15,313 bases of DNA from JBBIII01 sp037446575 (GTDB lineage: Bacteria; Bacteroidota; Ignavibacteria; UBA10030). Location of the stretch: contig JBBIII010000059.1 in the NCBI GenBank assembly GCA_037446575.1, positions 1 to 15,313 on the forward strand. Direction: 5' to 3'. This document shows positions 1 through 7,447 of this stretch, piece after piece (within the stretch, counting starts at the first letter, position 1; each line of letters opens with the position of its first letter). The notes beneath the pieces are model-generated. The model ran no database searches and had not been told where the DNA came from. It was given only the letters and a program-made list of their open reading frames with translations. A program made the position numbers and the translations under genes.

Positions 1-164
1 TTTTGCAGAAAACCCTCAATTGCTATACTGGGGTTGAACTCCCGATATGCATTAATGCACGCCTGCTTTTTTTCTTAATAGATTATCATTACCTCCCATA
101 AATAATTTATTTTCTGTCTTTTGTTGGAACAAATCTTTATATATCTTTCACAATAAATTATTCG

Positions 165-1322
165 ATGAAAGAACAAAAGAAATATATCGCGCACCTTGAC
201 CTCGACTGTTTCTTTGTTTCTGTCGAACGAATAAAAAATCCGACTCTCGTTGGTAGACCGGTAGTTGTCGGCGGAATCGCTACAGGTCGTGGAGTAGTAG
301 CGTCGGCATCTTACGAAGCGCGCAAGTTCGGCGTCCACTCTGCTATGCCCACTGCAAGAGCCATGCGCTTGTGTCCGAATCTCATTATTGTCCATGGAAA
401 TCACGGCGAGTACGGGCGCATATCAAAAAAGCTTTACAACAGAATGTGCGAACTTGCGCCGGTTGTAGAGCGCGCCTCTATTGATGAAATGAATATGGAT
501 TTTACAGGATGCGAACATTTGTATAATAACGACCTCCCCGGATTTATGAGAACAATTCAAAAAATTGTTATGGATGAATTTAAACTTCCATGCACAATTG
601 CACTTGGCTCAAATAAAACCATTGCGAAAATAGCCGCCAATCAGTTTAAACCAAATGGAGTTACTTTTATTCCGCACGGCAAAGAAGCCGAATTTCTTGC
701 ACCGCTCGATATCAATGTAATTCCCGGAATCGGTAAAAAGACAGAAGCGTATTTACGCTTAAAAGATTTTAATAAAGTCGCCGATATCCAATCGAAATCT
801 GAAAGCGAGATTATCAAAATTCTTGGCAAGCATGGCGCATGGATTCATTATGCGGCAAGCGGTTCGGGTTCGGATACGATTGGCGAACGAGGAGACGCAA
901 AAAGCATTTCGCGCGAAGAGACTTTTGCTAAAGACATTTGTGATAGAAAAGAGTTACAGAAAATTCTAAATGAATTGCTTGAAGATGTTTGCTCGCGTGT
1001 TCGCCGGCATAACTGGAAAGCCCGCACTATTACAATCAAGCTACGTTATTCTGATTTCAAAACTACCACGCATGCAATTACTGTCGAACCGACAAACGAT
1101 GATTCGACCATCCGGCCGATTGTAAATTCACTTTTCGAAGAATCATACAAACGAAAACTCCCGATACGGCTTCTCGGTGTACGGTTATCGAACTTCAAAG
1201 AAGCCGGGCAAATGGATTTGTCTTTAATCCCGGCAAACAATAAAAAACAGACAGTTTTGAAAGCTGTAGATAAATTAAGAAATAAGTTTGGTGATGATGT
1301 AATTCACGTAGGCGGAGAATAA
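165..1322 (+). CDS. dinB: DNA polymerase IV (Y-family translesion polymerase)
   Basis: This is an error-prone Y-family polymerase that copies past damaged template bases. The 385-residue protein has the usual full length. The palm motif HLDLDCFFVSVE lies at residues 10-21, with metal-binding D12. The second catalytic motif is SIDEMNMDF, with D107 and E108; the family usually has tyrosine where N110 stands here. A helix-hairpin-helix-like segment (IPGIGKKTEAYL) sits near residue 190, followed by a little-finger domain. QMDLSL at 349-354 resembles a sliding-clamp binding peptide and is followed by about 30 more residues. The ATG at 165 has no Shine-Dalgarno. An imperfect repeat, TTGTT-GG-AACAA (121-132), lies upstream, but I do not recognise a LexA box. 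The family assignment is secure. Confidence 0.97.
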   Translation: MKEQKKYIAHLDLDCFFVSVERIKNPTLVGRPVVVGGIATGRGVVASASYEARKFGVHSAMPTARAMRLCPNLIIVHGNHGEYGRISKKLYNRMCELAPVVERASIDEMNMDFTGCEHLYNNDLPGFMRTIQKIVMDEFKLPCTIALGSNKTIAKIAANQFKPNGVTFIPHGKEAEFLAPLDINVIPGIGKKTEAYLRLKDFNKVADIQSKSESEIIKILGKHGAWIHYAASGSGSDTIGERGDAKSISREETFAKDICDRKELQKILNELLEDVCSRVRRHNWKARTITIKLRYSDFKTTTHAITVEPTNDDSTIRPIVNSLFEESYKRKLPIRLLGVRLSNFKEAGQMDLSLIPANNKKQTVLKAVDKLRNKFGDDVIHVGGE

Positions 1323-1352
1323 AGTAGGGACGTTCAATTGAACGTCCCTACT
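1323..1352. repeat. Perfect 30-bp palindrome after dinB
   Basis: Directly after the dinB stop codon lies a perfect palindrome whose left arm is AGTAGGGACGTTCAA, with the exact reverse complement following and no spacer. It is followed at 1353-1367 by a small hairpin (AAGCAA, loop ACA, TTGCTT) and a short T run. The two may together terminate or stabilise dinB mRNA. The form, with GTAGGG-type outer ends, resembles dispersed intergenic palindromes seen in other bacterial genomes, which is recollection and not a search result. Confidence 0.85.
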
Positions 1353-1405
1353 AAGCAAACATTGCTTTTGGTTTCATAAATAACTAATCCTTATCTTATT
1401 AACCG

Positions 1406-2263
1406 ATGGCAAAATTCAAACTTATTATCGAATACGAAGGGACTCGTTTTAGCGGCTGGCAGGTACAAAAAAATGCGCGCACAGTGCAGGGTGAAATAAA
1501 CGCCGCTATCGGAAAAGTGTTTGGAACTCATAAATTTGAATTTTACGGCTCAGGGCGCACAGATGCCGGGGTTCATGCTCTTCAGCAGGTAGCACATTTG
1601 GATGTAAAAACAATGCTTGCTCCCGAAATTATACGAATGAAATTAAACGATGAACTTCCTGCCGATATTAATATCATCGAAGTAGAAAAAGCTCAGGCAG
1701 ATTTTCATGCGCGTCACGATGCAATGGCACGGAGTTATTTATATCAAATTTCCCGCCGCCGTTCCGCCTTTGGTAAAAAATTAGTTTGGTGGATTAAAGA
1801 TACACTTGACGTATCCAGAATGCGACAAACAGCAGAAATGTTTGTCGGGTTAAAAGATTTCCAATCTTTCACCGCCGATGATCCTGAAGAAAAATCAACT
1901 AAAGTGCATATCAATTTGATTGATATTCAAGATGCTGGCGATTTGATATTGATACGTATCGTCGGTTCGCATTTCATCTGGAAACTGGTACGTCAAATTG
2001 TTGGCGTTCTGGTAGAAGTTGGGCGCGGCAATCTGCCGTTAAATGAAGTAAAGAAATTTTTGCACTCAAAATCTGACGAGCCGGCAAAATTTACAGCTCC
2101 ACCATCCGGTTTATTTTTAGAAAGGGTGTACTATAAAGGAGATTTTTGGCTAAAGGAAATTAAACCTGTAATTGCGATTTCTTCAAAACCTGTTACGAGA
2201 TATGAAAAGCCGGAAAAAGACGAAAAAAGAAAAAGCGAAATCGAGAAAAGTGGAAAGAGCTAA
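1406..2263 (+). CDS. truA: tRNA pseudouridine(38-40) synthase TruA
   Basis: TruA converts uridines 38-40 in the tRNA anticodon arm to pseudouridine. The N-terminus (KLIIEYEGTRFSGWQ) and the catalytic loop GSGRTDAGVHALQQ are diagnostic, with the nucleophile at D53. The C-terminal half has the family's FxxxSF-type (FQSFTADD) and HFIWKLVRQIVGVLVEVGRG segments. The core ends near residue 255, and a lysine- and glutamate-rich tail of about 30 residues follows. That tail is unusual for the family, and its last 62 bases overlap the possible start of the next small gene in another frame. There is no clear Shine-Dalgarno before the ATG. The assignment is secure, and only the role of the tail is open. 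Confidence 0.97.
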   Translation: MAKFKLIIEYEGTRFSGWQVQKNARTVQGEINAAIGKVFGTHKFEFYGSGRTDAGVHALQQVAHLDVKTMLAPEIIRMKLNDELPADINIIEVEKAQADFHARHDAMARSYLYQISRRRSAFGKKLVWWIKDTLDVSRMRQTAEMFVGLKDFQSFTADDPEEKSTKVHINLIDIQDAGDLILIRIVGSHFIWKLVRQIVGVLVEVGRGNLPLNEVKKFLHSKSDEPAKFTAPPSGLFLERVYYKGDFWLKEIKPVIAISSKPVTRYEKPEKDEKRKSEIEKSGKS

Positions 2264-2411
2264 TTTGCCCAAATTTTGCGATTTTTCATGCCGGTATGCA
2301 GAATTTGCTAACCCTGACTCGGTTGGCGCCTGCAGAAAAGATATTGGAGTTTTTTGTAAATTGATTGGCAGGTATAACAATAAGCATTCTAAATGTCTCG
2401 TAAATAAATAG
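2202..2411 (+). CDS. Small cysteine-rich protein (putative metal-binding), function unknown
   Basis: As given, this is a 69-residue protein with a lysine/arginine-rich first third and a compact second half. The second half holds five cysteines spaced C-x3-C-x13-C-x7-C-x12-C, in FCDFSC, GACRK, GVFCK and SKCLV. The ordered cysteine spacing and non-random composition suggest a real protein, perhaps binding zinc. The start is uncertain. ATG at 2202 overlaps truA by 62 bases. GTG at 2250 and TTG at 2265 are in frame, and the TTG lies 4 bases after GGAAAGAGC (2252-2260), just past the truA stop. The shortest form is 48 residues and keeps every cysteine. I do not recognise a named family. Co-transcription with truA is likely from position. 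Confidence 0.62.
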   Translation: MKSRKKTKKEKAKSRKVERANLPKFCDFSCRYAEFANPDSVGACRKDIGVFCKLIGRYNNKHSKCLVNK

Positions 2412-2450
2412 AACACCCGCCTGAACGACGTAGTCGGGCAGGCAGATAAC
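2412..2450 (+). repeat. 39-bp dispersed repeat, copy 1
   Basis: This intergenic element begins AACACCCGCCTGAACGAC and contains TAGTCGGGC. It matches the reverse complement of 12291-12329 at 36 of 39 positions. It is an imperfect palindrome (CCTG...CGAC...GTCG...CAGG) and so can fold into a stem with bulges. It starts just after the stop of the small cysteine-rich gene. Confidence 0.85.
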
Positions 2451-2489
2451 ACAGATGAAGCTGATTTACACGGTTATAAGGAAGATAAA

Positions 2490-3080
2490 ATGAAGTTAGG
2501 CATTTTAATTTTTTTTGGCGTAGCCATTTTTATAATATTCAATTCTATGAAATCTGCCTCTTCGACCAATATCAGGAATGCAGTTCTTGATGAAGTAAAG
2601 AAATATCCCGAGCTGGAAATTCAAGACCTTTACAAGCTTGCGTATCAAGCGGCGATGGGAAATGAGCATATAATGGCGGATACAATTCGGGCATTAAAGT
2701 ATTTGCGGGAAGAATTATCGTCAGTCGAAGCATCGGGAACAGAGCCGTTGATTGAGTTGTTAAGATCGGATAGCGCAATGGCGCGTGTAAATCTTAGATC
2801 CTTTAAGGCGCAAAAGTATGAAGCACAAAAATTATTTTCGGCTATGCTGAAAACAGCGATTGAATTTAAGCCGTCGCTCGATATGTTAAAGATTTTTCTA
2901 CGAGATATAGAAAAATTAGCAGAAGATAAAAAACTTCCGTTCAAAAAATCAGTGGTTAGCAATTATTTTAAAGAGATGGAAAAAAATAATTATCCGCCAA
3001 TGCATCATTCAAAAAAGGTTCAAGAAAAATACAAACCATCCTATCGCATAATTTCCGGAAAAGAGATAACATTTAAATAA
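2490..3080 (+). CDS. Conserved hypothetical protein with N-terminal hydrophobic segment
   Basis: The 196-residue protein opens with a hydrophobic stretch (about residues 3-18, ILIFFGVAIFIIF) that could anchor it in the membrane or act as a signal. A helical cytosolic-type domain follows. The segment IQDLYKLAYQAAMGNEHIM (about 44-62) and the later ARVNLRSFKA (about 97-106) resemble a widespread uncharacterised bacterial family that I remember by pattern but cannot name. The C-terminal part contains YPPMHHSKKVQEKYKPSYR. AAGGAAG at 2478-2484 is a good Shine-Dalgarno for ATG 2490. An internal ATG at 2547 would remove the hydrophobic segment. The DUF885-like gene follows 12 bases later, so the two are probably one transcript. 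Function unknown. Confidence 0.85.
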   Translation: MKLGILIFFGVAIFIIFNSMKSASSTNIRNAVLDEVKKYPELEIQDLYKLAYQAAMGNEHIMADTIRALKYLREELSSVEASGTEPLIELLRSDSAMARVNLRSFKAQKYEAQKLFSAMLKTAIEFKPSLDMLKIFLRDIEKLAEDKKLPFKKSVVSNYFKEMEKNNYPPMHHSKKVQEKYKPSYRIISGKEITFK

Positions 3081-3092
3081 ACAGGACTATCG

Positions 3093-4334
3093 ATGTCGCA
3101 AAAACTAAATCAAGCAATGAATAAAATTGCAGAACCTTATGTAAAACTTGTTCTTGCCGTAGGCCAACACGATTCTGATTATGTAGATGCATATTACGGT
3201 CCACCTAAATGGCAGGAGGATGTTAAGTCTGCGCAAAAATCTTACGAAGTGATAATTGATGAAGCTAATAATTTAAAATCAAATTTAGAAGAACTCGACA
3301 GCAAGCGAAAAGAAGATATTCTGCAATTGCGTCATCAATATTTATTAAAACAAATTTCTTCGCTTATTGCTCGCGCAGAAGTTCTGCAAGGCAAAAAGCT
3401 TTCTTTTGACGAAGAGGCAAAAGCATATTACGATGTAGAGCCGCCGGTTTTCTCTGAAGAACATTTTAAAAGAATTGTGAACGAAATTGATACATTAATT
3501 CCTGGAAAAGGAAATGTGCCAGAGCGCGTAGAAAAATTTCGCAACAATGTAATTATCGCGTCAGATAAAATTGAAAGAGTGTTTAATTTTGCCATTAACG
3601 AATGCCGATGGCGCACAAAAGAGCATATTAATATGCCCGAAAACGAGAAATTTCAATTGGAATATGTTCAAAACAAATCTTGGAGCGGTTATAATTGGTA
3701 CAAGGGAAAAAATGAGAGTCTAATTCAAATTAATACCGATTTACCGATTTTTTTGGAACGTGCAATAGACCTTGCGGCGCATGAAGGTTACCCCGGTCAT
3801 CATGTATATAATTGCCTGTTAGAAACGGCTTTTGCAAGAAATTTTGGCTGGGTCGAATTTATGGTCTATCCACTTTTCAGTTCACAGTCTTTAATTGCAG
3901 AAGGGACTGCAAACTTCGGCATTGAAGTGGCTTTTCCTGGAAATGAACGTATGGAGTTCGAACGGGATAAACTATTCCCTTTAGCAGGGTTAGATAGCAA
4001 TCTTGCGGAAGATTATACCAAATTACAAAAACTTATTGCTAAACTAAGTTATGCTGGCAATGAAGCGGCACGTCGCTATCTTAACGGAGAAATATCGCGT
4101 GAAGATGCAGCTCAATGGCTAATTAACTATGCTTTAATGTCGCCTGAACGAGCTATGCAACGCACAAAATTTTTTGATCAATACCGGAGTTATGTCATAA
4201 ATTATAATTTGGGCTTAGACTTGGTCCGACAATTTATAGAGCATCGCGGCGGAACGCCGGACAAACCGGAAAAACGATGGGAGGAATTTACAAAACTTAT
4301 CTCTTCACCTCGACTTCCATCAGGATTAGTGTAA
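3093..4334 (+). CDS. DUF885-family putative metallopeptidase
   Basis: The 413-residue protein carries the DUF885 hallmark AAHEGYPGHHVYN, with H230, E231, H236 and H237. About 30 residues later comes SLIAEGTANFG, where E270 could be a third metal ligand. This arrangement matches zinc-dependent peptidase-like DUF885 proteins, although most members lack a proven substrate. The N-terminal half is helical (residues 1-130, YVKLVLAVGQHDSDYVDAYYGPP) and no signal peptide is visible, which points to the cytoplasm. At 413 residues it is shorter than many DUF885 proteins, which often run 550-600. AGGA at 3083-3086 supports the ATG. It follows the hypothetical gene at 2490 with a 12-base gap, consistent with an operon. 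The family call is firm and peptidase activity is an inference. Confidence 0.88.
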   Translation: MSQKLNQAMNKIAEPYVKLVLAVGQHDSDYVDAYYGPPKWQEDVKSAQKSYEVIIDEANNLKSNLEELDSKRKEDILQLRHQYLLKQISSLIARAEVLQGKKLSFDEEAKAYYDVEPPVFSEEHFKRIVNEIDTLIPGKGNVPERVEKFRNNVIIASDKIERVFNFAINECRWRTKEHINMPENEKFQLEYVQNKSWSGYNWYKGKNESLIQINTDLPIFLERAIDLAAHEGYPGHHVYNCLLETAFARNFGWVEFMVYPLFSSQSLIAEGTANFGIEVAFPGNERMEFERDKLFPLAGLDSNLAEDYTKLQKLIAKLSYAGNEAARRYLNGEISREDAAQWLINYALMSPERAMQRTKFFDQYRSYVINYNLGLDLVRQFIEHRGGTPDKPEKRWEEFTKLISSPRLPSGLV

Positions 4335-4381
4335 GATAACATACGTGTAAGAATTATTTATAGTGTAATACATTATGTTTA

Positions 4382-4410
4382 TTGACTTACATTTATAATC
4401 ATGTTATAAT
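4382..4410 (+). promoter_or_regulatory. Sigma-70-like promoter of vapBC
   Basis: TTGACT (4382-4387) and TATAAT (4405-4410) are separated by 17 bases, a near-consensus housekeeping promoter. It lies about 50 bases before the antitoxin start. Transcription would begin near 4417. It is the clearest promoter in the window and suggests the toxin-antitoxin genes form an independent unit. Confidence 0.75.
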
Positions 4411-4421
4411 AGTTATTATAA
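4404..4421. promoter_or_regulatory. Operator-like palindrome overlapping the vapBC -10 box
   Basis: TTATAATA and TATTATAA form perfect 8-base arms around a GT centre and cover the -10 element and probable start of transcription. AbrB-type antitoxins usually bind such palindromes as dimers to repress their own operon, so this is the likely autoregulatory site. The AT-rich context makes chance palindromes more common, which lowers the confidence. Confidence 0.6.
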
Positions 4422-4458
4422 ATCATACTATTTTAACATCTTAAATTTAGGAGTAATA

Positions 4459-4689
4459 ATGGAAACTTCAATTGTAACAATAAAAGGGCAGGTAGTAATT
4501 CCATCAAAACTTCGGAACAAATATAAAATAAAAAATGGAACGCGTATTCATTTTATGGATAAAGACGGAGAAATAATTCTTTCGCCCCTAACCCCAGAAA
4601 TGATTGATTCTAACATAGGTTTCCTTAAAACAAAGGGGAAGCTAAAGCGTTTCCTTATTGAAGAAAAGAAAAGAGAACGTGAGTTATGA
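4459..4689 (+). CDS. AbrB/SpoVT-type antitoxin (VapB-like)
   Basis: This 76-residue protein has the swapped-hairpin AbrB DNA-binding fold at its N-terminus (VTIKGQVVIPSKLRNKYKIKNGTRIHF, residues 6-32, by motif). A charged C-terminal tail (KKREREL) follows and would wrap and block the partner toxin. AGGAG at 4449-4453 gives a strong ribosome binding site. Its stop overlaps the toxin start in ATGA (4686-4689), the usual translational coupling of toxin-antitoxin pairs. It probably represses its own promoter through the palindrome at 4404-4421. The antitoxin role is inferred from fold and neighbour. Confidence 0.9.
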   Translation: METSIVTIKGQVVIPSKLRNKYKIKNGTRIHFMDKDGEIILSPLTPEMIDSNIGFLKTKGKLKRFLIEEKKREREL

Positions 4690-5084
4690 AAAGATATGTC
4701 CTCGATAGCTACGCGCTTTTGGCATACGCTGAAGGAGAAAAAGGATGCAAGTTGGTAGCAGAAATTCTCAAGAAAGCGCTTTCGAATCAAGCAGAAATAT
4801 TTTTATGCTGGGTAAATTGGGGGGAAATGTACTATATATCGCTACGAGAAGGGGGCGAGGAAAAAGCAGAATTATACGCACGTACGATTTTACGTTATCC
4901 AATCGAACTAATTGAAGTGAATAAAGAATTAACTTTATTAGCGTCACATCTGAAAGCACATAATAAAATATCTTTTGCAGATGCATTTGCTGCAGCTACA
5001 GCCATCATCAAAAAGGCAGATTTGGTAACTGGTGATAAGGAATTTAAACAACTTGAAAAACAAGTAAAAATTGTATGGATTTGA
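4686..5084 (+). CDS. PIN-domain ribonuclease toxin (VapC-like)
   Basis: The 132-residue PIN-domain protein would cleave RNA using metal held by acidic residues. The expected set is visible: D7 in YVLDSYALLAY, E47 in VNWGEMYY, D99 in ISFADAFAAATA, and D117 in LVTGDKEFK. The family length is typical and no catalytic residue is missing, so the toxin looks intact. Known VapC toxins cut tRNA or rRNA, but the target cannot be read from sequence. Translation is coupled to the antitoxin by the 4-base overlap. The DNA methyltransferase begins 21 bases downstream and may share the transcript. Confidence 0.92.
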   Translation: MKRYVLDSYALLAYAEGEKGCKLVAEILKKALSNQAEIFLCWVNWGEMYYISLREGGEEKAELYARTILRYPIELIEVNKELTLLASHLKAHNKISFADAFAAATAIIKKADLVTGDKEFKQLEKQVKIVWI

Positions 5085-5105
5085 TCAACATTATTATCAT
5101 AAGTA

Positions 5106-6353
5106 ATGTCTCCTGTTAAATCAAAAATACCGAAGAAAGATCGTCCTTTCCTGGATAGGTTGATGGACGAAATACAATATCGCCTCAGCACAGTCGAAGA
5201 GATAGATATTTCGAGTAAATCTATTCCGCGCTACATTGGAGAATTTTGGACTTCTCGACAAAGGCAGGCGCATTCTTTGCACGAAATTTCATACCGCGCT
5301 TGTTTCAAACCGCAACTTCCACGATTTTTTATCGAACTTTTAACAAACGAAAATGATATTGTATATGATCCATTTAGCGGTCGGGGCACGACTATTCTCG
5401 AAGCCGGCTTGCTTAATAGAAAAATAATATCCAACGATATAAATCCACTTAGTAGAATTTTGTGCAAACCTCGATTACTTCCACCTACATTTGAAGAATT
5501 AGTCGAGCGATTAGATAAAATTCCGCTGGATGAAAACGCCGAGGCAGATATTGATCTCTCGATGTTTTATCATCTTAAAACGGAAGCAGAAATTGTGTCA
5601 ATAAAAAATTACTTAGATGAACGTTCAGCTAAAGGAATTGAAGATAACGTTGACAAATGGATTAGAATGGTATCTACAAACAGATTGACAGGTCACTCCG
5701 TAGGTTTTTTTTCCGTATATACGTTGCCACCGAATCAAGCAGTTAGCCCCGAGAGTCAATACAAAATAAATCAGAAGTTTAATCAAAAACCAGAATATAA
5801 AGATACACGCGCCATTATCTTAAAAAAATCTAAAACGCTTTTAACTGATGTAACTATATTCGACCGTCATAATCTTAATCATGTCGCTGAAACAGCGCTC
5901 TTCATTTCCTCAGACGCAAGAGAAACAAAAGCTATAGGAGATAACTCTATCCAGCTAACAGTAACCTCTCCCCCATTTTTAGATGTTGTTGATTATATTC
6001 AGGATAACTGGCTCAGATGTTGGTTCAATAATCTTAATGCTAAAACTATATCTAAATCAATTACAATATCGAAATCATTGCAAGAATGGTCTGCAGTGAT
6101 GTTAGGCGTATTCAGAGAACTTTATCGAATCACAAAACCACGCGGATTCGTCGCATTTGAGGTTGGCGAAGTCAAAAACAAAAAACTTTTGCTCGATGAA
6201 CATGTTGTGCCGCTCGGAATAAAAGCGGGTTTCTACTGTATAGGAATAATAATTAACAAACAAAAATTTACCAAGACTTCAAAAATTTGGGGAATTGATA
6301 ATAACGAAAAGGGCACTAACTCAAACCGAATAGTTATATTTAGAAAAAACTAA
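5106..6353 (+). CDS. Orphan DNA methyltransferase, N4-cytosine/N6-adenine type
   Basis: The 415-residue protein is an S-adenosylmethionine-dependent DNA amino-methyltransferase. Motif I is DPFSGRGTT (residues 88-96), followed by an acidic loop NDINPLS. The catalytic motif IV is TSPPF (287-291). The roughly 190 residues between them include a conserved-looking YTLPPNQAVSPESQ segment and probably hold the target-recognition region. SPPF-type motifs are more usual in N4-cytosine enzymes, but N6-adenine cannot be excluded. No restriction endonuclease is beside it, so it is orphan here. It lies just after VapC. The ATG at 5106 has no Shine-Dalgarno. ATG 5163, preceded by GGATAGG, is a possible shorter start. 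Target sequence unknown. Confidence 0.9.
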   Translation: MSPVKSKIPKKDRPFLDRLMDEIQYRLSTVEEIDISSKSIPRYIGEFWTSRQRQAHSLHEISYRACFKPQLPRFFIELLTNENDIVYDPFSGRGTTILEAGLLNRKIISNDINPLSRILCKPRLLPPTFEELVERLDKIPLDENAEADIDLSMFYHLKTEAEIVSIKNYLDERSAKGIEDNVDKWIRMVSTNRLTGHSVGFFSVYTLPPNQAVSPESQYKINQKFNQKPEYKDTRAIILKKSKTLLTDVTIFDRHNLNHVAETALFISSDARETKAIGDNSIQLTVTSPPFLDVVDYIQDNWLRCWFNNLNAKTISKSITISKSLQEWSAVMLGVFRELYRITKPRGFVAFEVGEVKNKKLLLDEHVVPLGIKAGFYCIGIIINKQKFTKTSKIWGIDNNEKGTNSNRIVIFRKN

Positions 6354-6398
6354 TAATATAAACTATTCACTTCTTGCAATCCTTTTGTATATTGTGCT

Positions 6399-7259
6399 AT
6401 GACTAAAAAAGAACTACGAAATATTAATAATATTATAAAGCGGGCGCTTAAAGAAGATATAGGTGATGGTGATATCACGACCCTAAGCGCTGTGCCAAAA
6501 CGTTTTGCTTTAACCGGTGCAATTATTGCGAAGGAATCTGGAATTATTGCCGGCTTGGAAGTTGCAGAACAAACTTTTAAAGTTTTAGATAAGCGAATGA
6601 TCTTCTCTCCGCATGTTACAGACGGAAAAGAAGTTGCTAAAGGATCAATTATTGCCACGGTACAAGGAAATGGGAGAGCTTTATTAACCGCAGAAAGAAC
6701 GGCTTTAAATTTTTTACAACGTATGTCGGGCATTGCAACCTTAACGCATGCTTTTGTAAAAGCTTCAAATACCGCCAGCTCAACAAAAGTAATAATAGTT
6801 GATACGCGAAAGACAGCACCCGGAATACGTATTTTGGATAAATGGGCGGTACGACTTGGCGGCGGACAAAATCATCGGTTCGGGTTGTTTGATATGGCGC
6901 TAATTAAAGAGAACCACGTTGCCGCCGCCGGCGGAATTACAGAAGCGGTTAAACGCGTTCGTAAGAAGGATAAAAGAAACAGACAAATTGAAGTCGAAGT
7001 TCGCAATTTAGACGAACTACGCGAAGCGTTGAAACTTCGTGTAGATAGAATTTTGTTAGATAATATGAGCCTTGAACAGATGCGTCAAGCTGTGCGCTTA
7101 ACAAGCGGAAGAACTCAGCTCGAAGCCTCAGGCAATATATCATTAGAAAATGTTGCAGATGTTGCTGGCACAGGCGTCAATATAATTTCAATTGGCAAGC
7201 TTACGCATTCTGTAAAAGCTTTCGACATTAGTTTTTTGATAGAACCAATAAAAAAATAA
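6399..7259 (+). CDS. nadC: Quinolinate phosphoribosyltransferase (nicotinate-nucleotide pyrophosphorylase)
   Basis: NadC joins quinolinate and PRPP to give nicotinate mononucleotide, CO2 and pyrophosphate in de novo NAD synthesis. Diagnostic segments appear in order: ERTALNFLQRMSGIAT (99-114), DTRKTAPGIRILDKWAVR (135-152), GGGQNHRFGLFDMALIKENH (154-173), EVEVRNLDE (198-206), ILLDNMS and LEASGNISLENV, then SIGKLTHS. Length (286) is typical. The signature usually reads KYAVR, and the tryptophan in KWAVR here is a mild change. No nadA or nadB is in the window. No Shine-Dalgarno is visible before ATG 6399, and the 45-base gap to the methyltransferase gives no clear promoter. Confidence 0.97.
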   Translation: MTKKELRNINNIIKRALKEDIGDGDITTLSAVPKRFALTGAIIAKESGIIAGLEVAEQTFKVLDKRMIFSPHVTDGKEVAKGSIIATVQGNGRALLTAERTALNFLQRMSGIATLTHAFVKASNTASSTKVIIVDTRKTAPGIRILDKWAVRLGGGQNHRFGLFDMALIKENHVAAAGGITEAVKRVRKKDKRNRQIEVEVRNLDELREALKLRVDRILLDNMSLEQMRQAVRLTSGRTQLEASGNISLENVADVAGTGVNIISIGKLTHSVKAFDISFLIEPIKK

Positions 7260-7447
7260 AAATTATTGACGTTCCTAAATAATCCGGAAAGGAATATGGG
7301 ATAATTAAACCGATATCTGAATTTTGGAAATTCTGCGAAGCGGGACGGGAATGACGATACTAGATGATATGCTGAGTAAATACAAAAAAATAAATTTTGC
7401 TTACATGCGAAAAATAACTTTTTTATTCTCAATATAAATTATAAAAT

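Noticed and set aside
2..78. Short open frames at the left edge (ending in a TGA at 35-37 or a TAA at 76-78) that could be the end of an upstream gene
   Set aside because: Two frames are equally possible and both are too short to recognise. The 12-bp palindrome TGCATTAATGCA at 48-59 followed by a T run at 67-73 is not a convincing terminator, since the spacing is wrong.
121..132. TTGTT-GG-AACAA before dinB as a possible SOS operator
   Set aside because: It does not match a LexA box that I know, the arms are only five bases, and it is isolated. Damage control of dinB cannot be claimed from it.
2183..2452. 89-codon - strand open frame over the truA end and the small cysteine-rich gene
   Set aside because: It is antisense to the truA tail and spans the dispersed repeat. 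The + strand frame shows ordered cysteines, while this one has no recognisable pattern and no ribosome site.
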